From the NCBI GenBank assembly GCA_030549495.1, contig JAUIRK010000173.1, forward strand, positions 310,001 through 374,000: a stretch of DNA of 64,000 nucleotides. Direction: 5' to 3'. How positions within the stretch are numbered: the first letter of the stretch is position 1; each line of letters starts with the position of its first letter. Positions 1-11,101 of the stretch are shown piece after piece. This DNA comes from Nectonema munidae (lineage: Eukaryota; Nematomorpha; Nectonematoida; Nectonematidae). A program made the translations under genes and the position numbers. The notes under the pieces are model-generated. The model saw only the letters and a program-made list of their open reading frames with translations. It was not told where the DNA came from and did not search any database.

Positions 1-90
1 TATCTAATAAAAAGGACAAGAATTACTGAAAATATACAAAAATAAAATCGTTTGCGTTTATTCTGATTATTCTGGTCGTTAACGGGTTAA
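1..90. repeat. TTAA-type MITE, right part (window edge)
   Basis: The segment ends in AACGGGTTAA and contains the internal block ATCGTTTGCGTTT, matching the right half of the ~135-bp family seen at 251-387, 13781-14043, 15755-15891 and 34598-34728. The left part lies outside the window. Confidence 0.5.
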
Positions 91-250
91 ACCGACCGTA
101 AGATGTTTTCGCTGTGAAGGAGTGACGGTTTAGATAGGTTTCACTGTAATCACTTTTCAGTCGTTTTTTCTGCTTTTCTGTCGGTTCACCAAGAAATATG
201 AATGACATGGCATAAAAAATTGGAACAAAAAATACTTCTATTCCATATTA

Positions 251-387
251 TAACCCTTTCATGACCGGTGTATCATATATGACACATAAACAATTTTGCC
301 TTCGTCTGCTTTCTCAAATAGTTTTGTAACAGAATCTTCTGCTTTTTAATAAATATCGTCTGATTTTTCTTGTCATGAAAGGGTTAA
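251..387. repeat. TTAA-flanked MITE (piggyBac-like ends), copy 1
   Basis: Inverted ends AACCCTTTCATGAC and GTCATGAAAGGGTT enclose the family core with its CTTCGTCTGCTTT and ATATCGTCTGATTT blocks. A right-hand TTAA is present; the left one reads TATAA, so it is mutated. TTAA targets and ends beginning CCC are the hallmark of the piggyBac superfamily. No coding capacity. Confidence 0.65.
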
Positions 388-1451
388 ATTCGATAAATAG
401 TAAAAATTTTGCTCAACTTCAATTTCTTCATTTATATTTCTTTAGCCGCTTTATGCAAACATGGCTGTGAAGCATGTCGTATACTCGCTAACTCCATTTG
501 CTCGTTCTTGGCAAACAACAAGACTCTCTCACCTTCTATCACGTATGATTACATCTTTTTGCTTCAAACTCGACACCTTGCCAAAATTTCGTATAAATCA
601 ATATGCATAAAAATCACAAATCATTCAATCTTGTTTTTCCACTATTGCTGGTTTGCATTTTATTGCCTACCTTGAAACTGAATATAATTCGACAAATCGA
701 GTCATTCAGAGATACATGAAAAATTATATCGCATCAAAAAGTTCATTATTTAAATATGTTGATGTTAAATATATAAAGTAAATGGCATGGAAATTTTTGG
801 TTATAAAAGTTCTCAACTTTAATGATCGGAGAATATTAAATTTTGTACTATTCCGAGATCCCCCAAAAAGGCGGATTCCGAATTTTTTAATTTAAACAGT
901 TTACTTTCACTTTTGAAAAATCAGTCGTCCTTAACTCATTCAGTATTCCTTTCAATAGAATGTAAGTTTATCAGAGAGAAGTGCTACACTTTTTAGAGGT
1001 TTTGAAATGGAAATGGAAATATCAGATTTTTCATAGTTCGTTCATTGACACAAGTGTCATAGGGGATTTGGTCTTATATATTATTTTACACTCAACTCTT
1101 TGTTAAATATACCACACGAAACAATTTTTTATAGACGCATAGAAGTAAATATTTGAAATAAAAGTTCTTTTGTTTTGTTTATCTTTTTTTTTTATATCTT
1201 TTATTGAGTTCTTTTTGTATCAACATATTTTGTTTGTTCTGATAATTGCATATTTATTAAATAGATCAACATATAGCGATTTGCAAACAACGCGTATGCA
1301 ATTATCTAGATAATCAATTTCATCATTTATAAAATTTTAAAGCTTTTTTTCAAGGAATCGAATTTTTCCCGTTACGGTTCAGAAGCCGATACTTGAAAAA
1401 TAAAAACGATTCTTGCGATTTCGGTTAACTGTCTCATCCCTAACCCATGTG
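388..1451. other. AT-rich intergenic or intronic stretch
   Basis: No convincing gene. One weak candidate is an open frame from 446 (just after a TTTCTTTAG acceptor-like site) to the stop at 608-610, 54 codons reading PLYANMAVKHVVYSL and onward. It is locally GC-richer than its surroundings but matches no family I recognise, and a second frame is also open there, so it may be chance. Confidence 0.3.
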
Positions 1452-1622
1452 CCAAGCCCGTAACCAGAATATCTATGAGAAAACTATCCTCTAAATCCTA
1501 TGTTCTCTTTATCCTTAAATTAGTAATTTATAGAAGAAGCGATTATTCTTATGTTCTAAGATTGATCTGAATTGATAAAATAATTGTAATTGTATGAAAA
1601 TTTTAGGCTGTTACGGGCCTGG
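1452..1622. repeat. MITE with GCCCGTAAC inverted ends, copy 1
   Basis: The left end CCAAGCCCGTAACCAG is mirrored by GGCTGTTACGGGCCTGG at the right. Just inside the left end is CTATGTTCTCTTTATC, which recurs inverted at 15900-15916 inside the second copy (15644-15956). About 170 bp, non-coding, superfamily not determined. Confidence 0.6.
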
Positions 1623-1799
1623 ATACACCTACACCATTTTTCCCTTCACATCATCCAAAAACTCTATTTTTAGAGATTGTAACTATCAAAATTTTGTTTT
1701 ATAGAAATTTTAAATTCCAATCAAATTAGACTGCATTTCATGTCGGAGCTTTACATTTGTGCACAATTTGGGTTTGAAAAGACGGTTTTGGTACTATAG

Positions 1800-2870
1800 A
1801 GCGCAGCCGATTATAAGAAAGCACGCTGGATTATAATAAGGCGCATTAATAAAATTCGAACAAAACAAACTTTATTAAAAACAATGTAACCCCCAAAAAT
1901 AAGAAATACATAAAATTACACTAACGTTCACTCTATTACTCTCTTTCAAACCCATCAAAATCTTCATTTTCACTATCCGTGTTCAAAAGTTGTGCAATCT
2001 CGGCATTAAGAATATCGGGATCTAATTCTCCATTTTTCGAAACAGTCAGTATCTTTGCTTTTAGTTTCCACTGACTGATAATGGCATAACTTGCACGACG
2101 TTGTCTTCCTGTTTTGGTAAAGGTATGCTCCCCTTCTGTCATTTAAAGCTCCCACAGAGCTCGCAAATTTAATTTAAACCACTTGAACACACATATCTAG
2201 CGGTTGTAGTTCTTTAATTAACCCACCTGGAATAATTGCAAGATCTGAATTTATTTTTTTATCTTGGACTTTGACGTTATCAGTGATTTGGGCACGCATA
2301 GAGTCACAGATGAGCAGTGATGGGAATGTATGGAAAAAACCATTTGGTCTTTTGAAGTACACTTTACTTAGCCACTCACTCATCCTCTGCTGGTCCATAC
2401 AACCATTTGAATGATCTTTGATAGTGATGTCGGATGGAAACTTTTCTTTTGGTAAAGTTTTTCTTTTGATGACAACCAAGAACAACTGTGAAGTGTGACT
2501 TTCGTTTCCTGTCTTGCAAATGGAACACTAGTTCCTATTTTCTCTACAGTACGATGATGTCAAAAGTAAGTGGAATCTATTCCATATTGGTAATGTGCTC
2601 TGGTTGGATTTTCTTTTCAACAAAGCCTTTCTTCATAGTCTTTTGGCAGTTGCTTCCAAACGCTAGTTTTTGTGCATATAGAAAGATTGTGTCTTTTCAT
2701 GAAAAGAAAGCACCAAGAATTATTAATTTTCATTTTTTGTGCTTGTGCTACTCCACTGTTGAAACTCTTCTACCTGCTGTCCTTTGTTCAACTTTGTCTT
2801 CTAACTATGGCCATCTCGCTTTGTTTTGTGTTCTTCACTTTGAAGTTTTAAACGCTAATATATAAAATAA
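1800..2870 (-). mobile_element. pogo/Tigger (jerky-like) DNA transposon, decayed
   Basis: On the - strand, broken frames read through a pogo-group DDE transposase. Around 2866-2700 there is an HTH-linker match (LEDKVEQ, then SWCF and FMKRHNLS). Around 2690-2490 comes the part leading to the first catalytic block (KLPKDYEE-like, TGNE). At 2485-2174 is the core: KRKTLPKEKFPS, SLLICDSMRAQIT and DLAIIPGGLIKELQPLD, where D in LICDS and D in QPLD fit catalytic or near-catalytic positions. At 2142-1936 is the C-terminal EGEHTFTKTGRQRRASYA block. Several frame breaks make it non-functional. Related fragments with TAATAAGGCGC-like terminal sequence lie at 1800-1850. The + strand frames over the same interval are shadows. 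Confidence 0.85.
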
Positions 2871-3214
2871 AATAGTAAAAAAAGATTTGAATCTGAGTTT
2901 TATTTATCTGTATTTTTGTCAAAAATAAAATAAATTTTTTTGAGTAAAAAAAACTTTCGAAAAATAAAATATATTGAACGATATAGTTATTAAAAGACAG
3001 ACATTTTAATTGCAAGAATAAAAAATAACTTGTTAAAATTTAAAACGCTTAAAATAAAAAAGTATTTTGAAATATCATTTTTATCAGTTAAATTTGCTCT
3101 GTTCCATACATAGGAGTATTATACGGCGCCATTTTTGATGCTAGAAAAAATAAAGAATTAAAGTGCGACTTACAATCTGAATATTCTGGTAATTAATTTT
3201 AATATTTTTTTTAG
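2871..3214. other. AT-rich spacer
   Basis: Very AT-rich, with no open frame worth reporting. It contains GTATTATACGGCGCC near 3116, which could be the outer end of the pogo-like element to its left; I could not match the two ends firmly. Confidence 0.4.
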
Positions 3215-3420
3215 GTGTTGAAGATGTCGCTTTGAAAAAAGAATGTGTGGCTGTGGTTCAGTTGGTTGGGCTTGACTTGTGCAATGCCTTGCATCAATTA
3301 ATAATGGATTCTAGATCCAAGATGTACCAATACACTGATTCATCTTCTCTTTTTCAAAAGGTTCAACTTCATTTTGTCTTTTTTCGGAGTATCTCAAAAT
3401 CTTTGCACAATTCATCGGGA
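3215..3420 (+). CDS. Candidate exon, possibly an N-terminal Nup107 exon
   Basis: An open frame starts at a good acceptor (AATATTTTTTTTAG) and carries a helix-rich peptide: VEDVALKKECVAVVQLVG, then LCNALHQLI, then SLFQKVQLHFVFFRSI. Two donors are possible: after CAAAAG at 3360, or after TCGGGA at 3420. Both leave phase 0, which fits the phase-0 start of the exon at 6201. The end (SLFQKV...VFFRSISKS) loosely resembles the LEKVFEELQ block that lies shortly before the FLILGDIDGL block in human Nup107. That similarity is weak. It could instead be an exon of another gene or chance. Confidence 0.3.
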
Positions 3421-3639
3421 GTGTAAATATTTGATCTCTAATAAAAGCTTAGTAAAAAATTTCCATCTTAAACGTCAATTTTTTTAATTGTTTATTTTTT
3501 TGTATACATTTATGTGAAAAATGAATTTTTATGCTTACTCACAATTTACAAGTTAAAATATACTACGTGTGGATGATCACCACTTCGGTGATAAACGGTT
3601 TCCCTAGAAATATATATAAAAATTTCATTTAGAAAAAAA

Positions 3640-4900
3640 TGAGCTCTATCACGTTGTTCAACATTGATGACTATTTTCTTCAAATTTTGAATCTTAACAT
3701 CCTCTCAACATATCATCTAGTGAATTTGAAACCAAATGGGGCTGTTTTGAAAAACCAAGTTGATTTTTCGTCATCTAGTATTCTGCCTATATTTTCTTTC
3801 TGCCCATACATCTTTAAATATGAAGTTGATATGTATCTTCTTACATCAGGCAAACTCCATTTAGGTTCAATTTTTTTGAATAAAATCTATGTGTTCAAAA
3901 CTGTTACACCTAAAGCCCAAGATGTGTGCCCCCATTGTTTTATTGTATATAAGGAAGATCAATCTCTGTCATTTTTTATATTAGTGCTTCTTAGGAAGTT
4001 GTACTACACCGTTATCTTACCAAACAATTATGCCTATTTGATTTTTTTTTAATATGTTGAAACAACGATCTTTTCTTTCAAGATTTTTTTATAATCGGAA
4101 CTTTTTCCATGCGAATCGAATGAATAGTGCGTTAAGCAATAAGATTCATTGTTGAAAGCACAGCTTTTCTTTTGGTAGAATGGAAATCAAATCTAAAACT
4201 ACACCTGATCCAACACCATATTCTTTACGATTATTAGCTTTACGACCCATCGATCCCTCATAGATGCAAAAATATATTAGATGACCATCGTTACTTTTCA
4301 AACACCCGATTTTGTACCCACATCGTATGGGTTTATTTAAAATAGCTCGCTTCTGAAACGATCCATATTTACCAAAATACTGAATCATACATTCATCAAC
4401 GTTATATTCTCATTTTATGTCAGAATTCTCTAAATTATTTTCAATAAATTCAAATATTTTTGTTAATCTATGATTCAACACATTTTTCAAATTTATCTCG
4501 TTTAAATCATAACGACTAACAGGCAGTACACCAATATACGATTTTATGTCTTCAATAGAAAGAGAGTACAAATAGTTATTATGAATTTTTGCATAGCCTT
4601 CTGTTTCTCTTTTTATTAGTTTAAAGTTCTTACGAAACAATTTTCAAAAATTTCCAAGCAGTTCATACCAGTTTCTACACAACTAGAACCAAAATCTTGT
4701 TTTTAAAGTTCCCATCTTTTTCACTTCCCTTCATGTCTCCTTCTATCCAGTCATTACACTAATAATACCAAAACTTTTTATAGTCATTTACAGTTTCCAC
4801 TTAAGAATTTAGTAATCATGAAGCAATCTGATTTAAGTTTAAAGATTTAAGATATCTTCATTTTCACTGTCTTCACCTGTTATCTCTCCAAGGTTTTCAA
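3640..4900 (-). mobile_element. piggyBac transposase remnant 1
   Basis: The - strand reads a PGBD-type transposase in pieces. An acidic N-terminus is visible near 4900-4860. IKSYIGVLPVSRYDLNEI lies at 4640-4410. VDECMIQYFGKYGSF with KPIRCGYKIGCL and YGVGSGVVLDLI lies at 4388-4146, where DE of the VDE block and the KPIR.GYK motif are diagnostic. Further down, DNGVVQLP and IYNKTMGA (family DNK...V and YNKxMGG) occupy about 4020-3900. Stops and frame changes are frequent, so it is dead. The + strand frame 3639-4052 is the antisense of this element. Confidence 0.85.
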
Positions 4901-6200
4901 TTGGTAGAGAAATGTAAATTGAAAAATGAATATGATAAGAAAAACGAGCAACACTATCTTTACATTCAATTTCTTCAATAACATTATAGAGAGACTTGAA
5001 GACATTTTAAATCATTTAAAACAAAGTAACAAGGAAAAATGTTTAAAAATGTGGAAAAATTCTAAAATAATATATTAATAAAAAGCTTTTTTAATGAAAA
5101 AAAATGCAAACTTTTTTTTTTAAAAAAATTTAGTTTTTTAAAATATATGTACCCTTATTTGCTTAAGAGGTGGATTCAAGCCCAATAAAAATACATAAGC
5201 TAAGCCAAAATTTTAACACCTACGTTATTTGCAGTCTTTTTATTTAATAAATTTTTTCCAAATTTTATATACAAATTATTATTATTATCTTTTTGACTGT
5301 AAGTGAAAAATTTTTAAAGTTCAAATTCTTCCAAATTTTTTTAACTGAATTTTGAAGAATTATGTTTTGAGTATGAGAAAACACAATCTATACCCTTTTG
5401 TAGAAATAAACAGCTTAGAAGCAAAATATCTGTGAAAAGAAATCTTCAATAGACATTTATATAAATCGTTATTTTTCCACTCCATCGCCAATAATGGATT
5501 AATCGTAATACCTTATGATAATCATTTTTATTCGTCCAGTTTTGTACCATTTTACTACTTTTAAACGTGATCTAGTGATTTGTTGACATAATGAACTCTT
5601 GTATGGTTTCATGCACTGCCTATTGAATTATTTTACTTTATGATAGACTTGGTAAAAAGTTATTTGGACGTGACACGAAATAAAATATAGATAATATTAT
5701 TAGGCGCTCAGAAACCAAATTAAAAAATATGGGATGAACGATAGCGCCACAGAATATAAAGTCTATGGTAACTAATCGAGGATATTATTGGATTTGTTGC
5801 TGTGCGAAGTTAACTTTTTCGTTGATGTCTCTGTGTTCATGGAAATGCTTTTGTTTTGAATCGCAGTTTACAGATACTTTGTAGATTTCTTGTGTTCAAA
5901 TGATGTTGCTGAATTAGCCAATTTTATCGTGTACAAGAAAGCCTTGATATAAAGAAGCGCCTGCTTTGAATTGCTTAAAATTTTAAAAAAGGTTTCGTTA
6001 GTGATTATATCCTTAAGAAAAATATCAATATATTATCTTCACAAAAATATTCCTTATTAAGCATGTAAATCATATTACATTTAAATGACAGTAGACAATG
6101 AGCATAATTGTATCTTTATTGAATTCCCATATTTGGTTGTTATACTGCATAATAGGGGGAATCTTTATCTCCACTTTGTATCGTGTTTATAATTTCTTAG
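4901..6200. other. AT-rich DNA, no gene recognised
   Basis: No significant reading frame and no repeat that I could pair elsewhere in the window. Its 3' end (AATTTCTTAG at 6191-6200) is the acceptor of the Nup107 exon that follows. Confidence 0.4.
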
Positions 6201-6389
6201 AATATAGAAAGTGTGATCTCTTTGCTGGAATGGTTCTTCATCCACAAAAACTTCTTCTTCCAAGGACTCACTCATGTGATAGCTCTAATACGCTTAACCC
6301 TCAATTTCATACCAGATTGCTCAATTCTCCACACTATCTTAGCTCATATTAATGAAGATGTCTTGGACCATATATTGCATTCTGTTTAC
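6201..6389 (+). CDS. Nup107: Nup107 internal exon (middle helical region)
   Basis: Starts after the acceptor AATTTCTTAG in phase 0 and can end at TTTAC|GTAATA, also phase 0 (63 codons). The peptide begins NIESVISLLEWF and includes LTHVIALIRLTL. Human Nup107 has DIDGLMDEFSKWL followed by MTHLILFFRTLG in the same order and at similar spacing. The block belongs to the alpha-helical Nup84/Nup107 domain, a rod segment of the nuclear-pore Y complex. The start is an acceptor choice rather than a start codon. A possible next mini-exon (about 6425-6471, reading AYRVFTYL) would imply a 35-nt intron and is doubtful. Exons linking this one to 16255 were not found. Confidence 0.55.
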
Positions 6390-7287
6390 GTAATATTGCC
6401 TTTTTCTTTCATTTGTCGGAAAAGGGCTTTACTAATGCGGCTTCGGCGTATCGTGTCTTTACTTACTTGAGTTAATGATAATTTGATTTTCTAACGTTTC
6501 GAAATATTTAGATCCACTTAGGAATAACAATTTCGTTCATTTCACATTTATGTTTCACTTTTTTGTGCTTACTGATTTGTATCATGTAGTAAGTGTAGTG
6601 TATGGCGAATTTATAGAATGAACAAAGTTTACTTCCAACTCCTCATATATAAGTTTTATATGTGTTTCAGATTTTGTATGAACATGAATGCTGTAAAATC
6701 TAGTGTATCATGAAGATATAAAAAAGAATACAAGCAGACTTAAGTAATCCAATTTTTGTTTTGAACCCTCCATATATTTTCTGTATGTAATAAAAATTTT
6801 TGACTCACTGAGTTGAAATACATACAGACGGAGGGAGATGCAATCAATATATTGCTCTATCATTTTTGCTACAATGAGCATTATTGAAATTTTGAATTAT
6901 TTACTTAAAAGTGAAGTACACCTTAACTTAAATGTAGTTTACAAGCTTTTAAATTTAGTTTTAACATTTCCAATGTTAACAGCAAATGTTTGACATTCTT
7001 TTTCTCTGCTCTTAAACGAATTAAATTTTATTTTCGAAACACTCAAAATGAAGAAAAGCTTTAATTTCAATTGAAAAACAATTATTTAAAAAATTGATTG
7101 AAATTTTTTTTTACTAATTTGGGTATTGATGAATTTTGCAGGAAAACAATAAGAGCTCAACTTTTTTTCAAATAAATTGTTTCAATTTTTTTATTTCCAA
7201 AATCTAATTAGTTTGAATTTATTGATAAAACTTTTGATTTAAAGCTTTTGATTTTTTTAAATGATTTTGTCATCTAAAATTATCACA
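6390..7287. other. Probable Nup107 intron sequence
   Basis: AT-rich with no recognisable gene. The long + frame running past 6389 to 6470 is best explained as read-through of the exon into intron. Confidence 0.35.
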
Positions 7288-8875
7288 CAGTAGATCCTTT
7301 ATACATGGATACCTGGTTCCAAGCCAAGAACAAGCGTTTTAAATGGTCTGCGTTATAATGGATCTACTAGAACCCCGTTCATAATTTCGGTCTGAATGTT
7401 TTAGCGTGAAGTGTTTTATCGCACTACATGCACAATGAAATCAGAAAAAAGTTTATTTAATAAAGAAAATAAATTCTCTGAGTTTTAATATAATCCATGA
7501 GGATGGTGACAAAGACCGTTAGTTTCATCTGTTTGCACGAATCTTTATTATTTCCCAAAGTCAGAAAATACCTTCAAAAGTGTTATGAAACAAGGTGGTG
7601 ACATAGAGAGGAATTAAATTTAGTATTTGCAAATTAAAATTTAATTGTAAAATTTAATGATATATTGACCAATAAAAACTCGAGCCAAGACCGCTCCCTC
7701 GTTATATTGGATCACACGTTATAATGAATCTAATGTTTATTTTGATGAACTTCCTTTCAAACGCTAAAAATCAACCAGTTTATTTTTTCTCTGAAATCAT
7801 AAATTAGAGATCTTTTTATTATAATTTGATGCTGAATAAAATTATGATATTTTCAAGAGGTAAAATTTGATTGATTGATGATATGGGCTGACATTCCTGT
7901 TGATAAGATATCAAGTCATCAAAACCGGTGTGTAGACCCTCGATAAGGGCAGGCATCGCATGTAGCGGCTTCACATTCTGCTCATCATCCTCCTTATGCA
8001 TCTGTTTTGTGTTGGCGATGACTCTTCGTTTGTCATGTGGGCGGTTGTAGGGTGTCTTGTTCGAAGTTTAACGATTCTTCTACCTCGGCGCTAGCGTAGA
8101 TGTGAATCCTCTCGTTTATTGTTAGCATTTTGAGTTGTTGTGCAAATTTGGCTCGCTTCTTGCTGCCACATACTTGAACAGACTTATTTATAGTGTATGT
8201 AATGGATCTTGGCTTTGGAGTTCTTTGGCAGAAAGGACACTGCGATCTTCTTGTCTTTGGACATTAGTACCTTCGAGTATGCTTTGTAGTTGCCTAGAAA
8301 CAGTAGGGCCTTGCTATGGAGACGCTTCTTCCGCAGGAATCGCTGTAGGGGAAATACGAAGTGGCTATGAACCGTGACGCATGCGTTAGCGTTGTGATTA
8401 TAAACAACATGCAGCTTGGGTTCGTAGACAAAAACACCAGTGGACAGAAAAGGGTATTTTATACATCATACTATTTTGCACAAAAAGATGCCTTTTTTCC
8501 GCGAATCTAAGTAATGTGGAAGCTGTATATTTTTCTATTTTCGCCCATATTTGTATAGTGAAAGTACCTAGGCTTTGTAAACTTGCCAATGGCCAGGGCG
8601 TTAGTTTGTGGCGCTCAGCAGGATTGTAATCCACTTATTGATTTGTTTTATTCGAACGTCTTCTCGTGATCGACTATCTTGGCCAAGATTTTTCTGGCAG
8701 CATCTTGTGGTACAGACCGGTCTCATCTGCGTTGTAGATCTTTTCTGCTATTTACTCACTTTCTTTTTCGCTGCTTCCCTCTAATGCGGATTCCATGGAA
8801 GTTATCTCGGCTCTTAAAATTTCACAGCAACCATCTTACTACCCTCGAACTCTTTCTTTTTTTTTCAGAAATTTA

Positions 8876-9540
8876 AACCGTTTATATCCCAATCTAACAT
8901 AACGAAATTACAAACACTACAAAACAGAGCACTGTGCTTAGCAACAGGCAACACTCTAGATACCAACATACAACATCTTCACACAGAAGCTTTTATAGAA
9001 CCTGTCAAATTTGATGTACACACATCTAGCTTGAGAACAAAGGCTGCTAACCAACAACCACTAAATCATTTTACAACGCTACAATACCACAAAGACACAT
9101 GAAAAATACGATATTTGAAGATAATAACCTCATTCTTTTTAACTCTTGTCAAAATAAAGAAGATAATCAAATTCAAACAAACGTCAATAAAATAATTCTC
9201 AGACAAGCAATAACAAACTATACGAATCCGCGCTCTCCACTTTCCAATCAACATTTACACAGTACACCACCTCTTCAACTGCTCACACGTGTATACAACA
9301 CTTAAACCCATTCATTTATGGTCCAAGCCATGCGAGATAGTTAACTTACTTGTTTAATGGAGAAACTATCTGGCTGAAGCTTGGATTTTAAACTTATATA
9401 CTTAAACAACAAAGCCATAAGTAGAAGCCTACACATAAAGTCAGCAGCACCTAACGGTGGCTTTATGTAGGTTGGCTGAAAATACACTTATTTATCGCTT
9501 AGTGCGAAAGTTTAACAAAAATTCGATATTTTTCCCTCTG
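8876..9540 (+). mobile_element. LINE 3' end (RT C-terminus and tail)
   Basis: The + strand reads LQTLQNRALCLATGNTL, then TNIQHLHTEAF, then SSLRTKAANQQPL. This is the conserved post-thumb block of jockey/BS-type non-LTR retrotransposons (QNRALR.ATG...T..QHLH.E). A hydrophilic tail (ITNYTNPRSPLSNQHLHS) ends at the stop near 9302. A non-coding tail follows to about 9540. The element is 5'-truncated and lies inside the CENP-B-like pogo element. The clade beyond RT-type LINE is uncertain. Confidence 0.7.
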
Positions 9541-9639
9541 AGTATTTCTCCATAGAGTGATATACTTTCTCAGTTCAAATAAATATTGTGTTTTTTGAAC
9601 CGATAGATTGCACTAATAACGAGATAGTGTAGCCTAGGG

Positions 9640-9906
9640 CGGTGGCGGATCCATGGGGCTCATGGGCCTAGCCCCCTTCCCCTATGAAAAATGGCTTCGA
9701 AAATTACCCTTACATGTATAAAAAATATATTTTTGCAATTTATTCATGGCAAAATAATGTTAAAAATATGAAAACATAGGTAATTAGTGATTCTAAAAGA
9801 CATAATACAGCTGTCGTATTCTCTGAAGACTTTTAGCAAAATTACAAAAAAATAAAATAGATTTCGCCCCCCCCCCCCCTATAAGAAATTTCTGGATCCG
9901 CCACTG
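9640..9906. mobile_element. hAT-type MITE with 8-bp target duplication
   Basis: The terminal sequences CGGTGGCGGATCC and GGATCCGCCACTG are inverted repeats. They are flanked by GCCTAGGG (9632-9639) and GCCTAGGT (9907-9914), an 8-bp target duplication with one mismatch, as hAT elements make. A run of C precedes the right end. No coding capacity. A related piece in the opposite orientation lies at 63774-63840, and single-end relatives start near 18891 (CAGTGGTGGATATACGG) and 54460 (CAGTGGTGTATCTAG). Confidence 0.75.
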
Positions 9907-10160
9907 GCCTAGGTGCTAACACCAACAAGATCTTTAGCGGTGCTCTGACGTTTGCGCTGTGTTCCTTCGAAGTTGACTTCGGTGAGACTAACCATGAACT
10001 TGTCTTCCTCCTTAAACCATCCCGAAAAGTTGATTCTTCTATGTTTAGATCTCTGGATACCTTTCGCTGTGCCTCTTCATGATGTGACCGATTGGTGCGA
10101 CTGAGTTTCTCTGCGATACTGTATATCTTTTGCTTACGTGATGCCATTTTGTGATGACAC

Positions 10161-11101
10161 TTTTTGAAAGAATAAGCAAAAAACTATATAGAAAAATTGA
10201 AACCTAGCATAAAGAATATTTTTAATTTCATATGTAGTCATTTATACACATTTAATATCTATATTATAAAATCTAAGATCAATGAGACATTTGGTTTCTG
10301 CTTTCAAGTTTATCTCCAAATGAAAAGCTACTTTCATAATATCTAAACATAAATACTTCTTTGTGCTTGAACGTATCTTTATACTGAAATGGTTTTCTTG
10401 GTGGGTTGTTTAATATCCCCATTTAAGGGTAAATGGCGGGTGAGAGTCTTGATGGCTGTGATTTTACACAATAGCGGTGCGAAACTCGTTTGAACAATTT
10501 TTTTCTTCTGCGAGTATGCGTCTTTTCAAAATGCCGGGCGAAGCGGATGAGAACAAATTTCTTCTACCCACACACACACACACACACAGGCTGATGAAAT
10601 AATTATCCTTTTGTCCTTAATTTTTCATGTTTAAATATCTCAACTCCATCCTTTGCTTGAGATAAAGATTTGAATCTCGTAAAAAATAGGTCTCTTAAAC
10701 AGATTTTGAAAGAGTGCTGAAGTCTTTTGATTATAGCGTAGTTTATGGTAGGATCCTCGATTAAAAGACTTACAACTTAAAATTTAAAAGGAGTCGGGCT
10801 TTCTAAAAATTTATACCAACTACAGATTTTGGTTTAGTTTGGAGTAGGGGCGGAGGTAGTATCCTATATCTCATGGTGCTTCTTTCTATAATACTGACAT
10901 TTTTGAGTATGTATAAAGTGGTTTATTTTATAAAATTATCCTTCATTTACCGCAATGAGAACAATTCATTTTTATTTATACAATTAAACATTTTGTCAAT
11001 TAAATTCTTTAAAACAGTAAAGGCATACGAATCGAATTAATGCTTTTAAACTTATCACAAAAGTTTCGTTTTTATCTCTTGGGTGAGAGCTTTTGAAGCG
11101 T
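10161..11101. other. Intronic or intergenic DNA with a (CA)n microsatellite
   Basis: A CA dinucleotide run of about ten units lies at 10569-10588. The rest is AT-rich and I see no gene. Confidence 0.5.

Larger units (their letters stand above)
7288..10160 (-). mobile_element. pogo/Tigger (CENP-B-like) transposon with nested insertions
   Basis: Read on the - strand. It begins at 10147 with MASRKQKIYSIAEKLS and RKVSRDLNIEESTFRD, a CENP-B/Tigger N-terminal helix-turn-helix. WLL.NFKSRDNFHGIR follows at about 8870-8800 (family GWL.NFK.RHGIR). Next comes IYNADETGLYHKMLPEK near 8740-8690, the classical Tigger NADETGL motif with its catalytic D. SKDKKIAVSFLPKN (family VxFLPPN) is near 8230, and a C-terminal tail MHKEDDEQNVKPLHAMP is at 8001-7819. 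Many frame breaks. CAGTAGATCC at 7288 looks like a Tigger terminus and GTTATAATGGATCTA-type blocks sit inside it. The element is split by a LINE tail (8876-9540) and a hAT-type MITE (9640-9906), so it is the oldest of the three. Confidence 0.8.

Noticed and set aside
2488-2865. 125-residue + strand ORF
   Set aside because: Antisense shadow of the pogo/Tigger transposase remnant.
3639-4052. 137-residue + strand ORF
   Set aside because: It is antisense to the piggyBac remnant; the - strand carries recognisable transposase motifs over the same bases.
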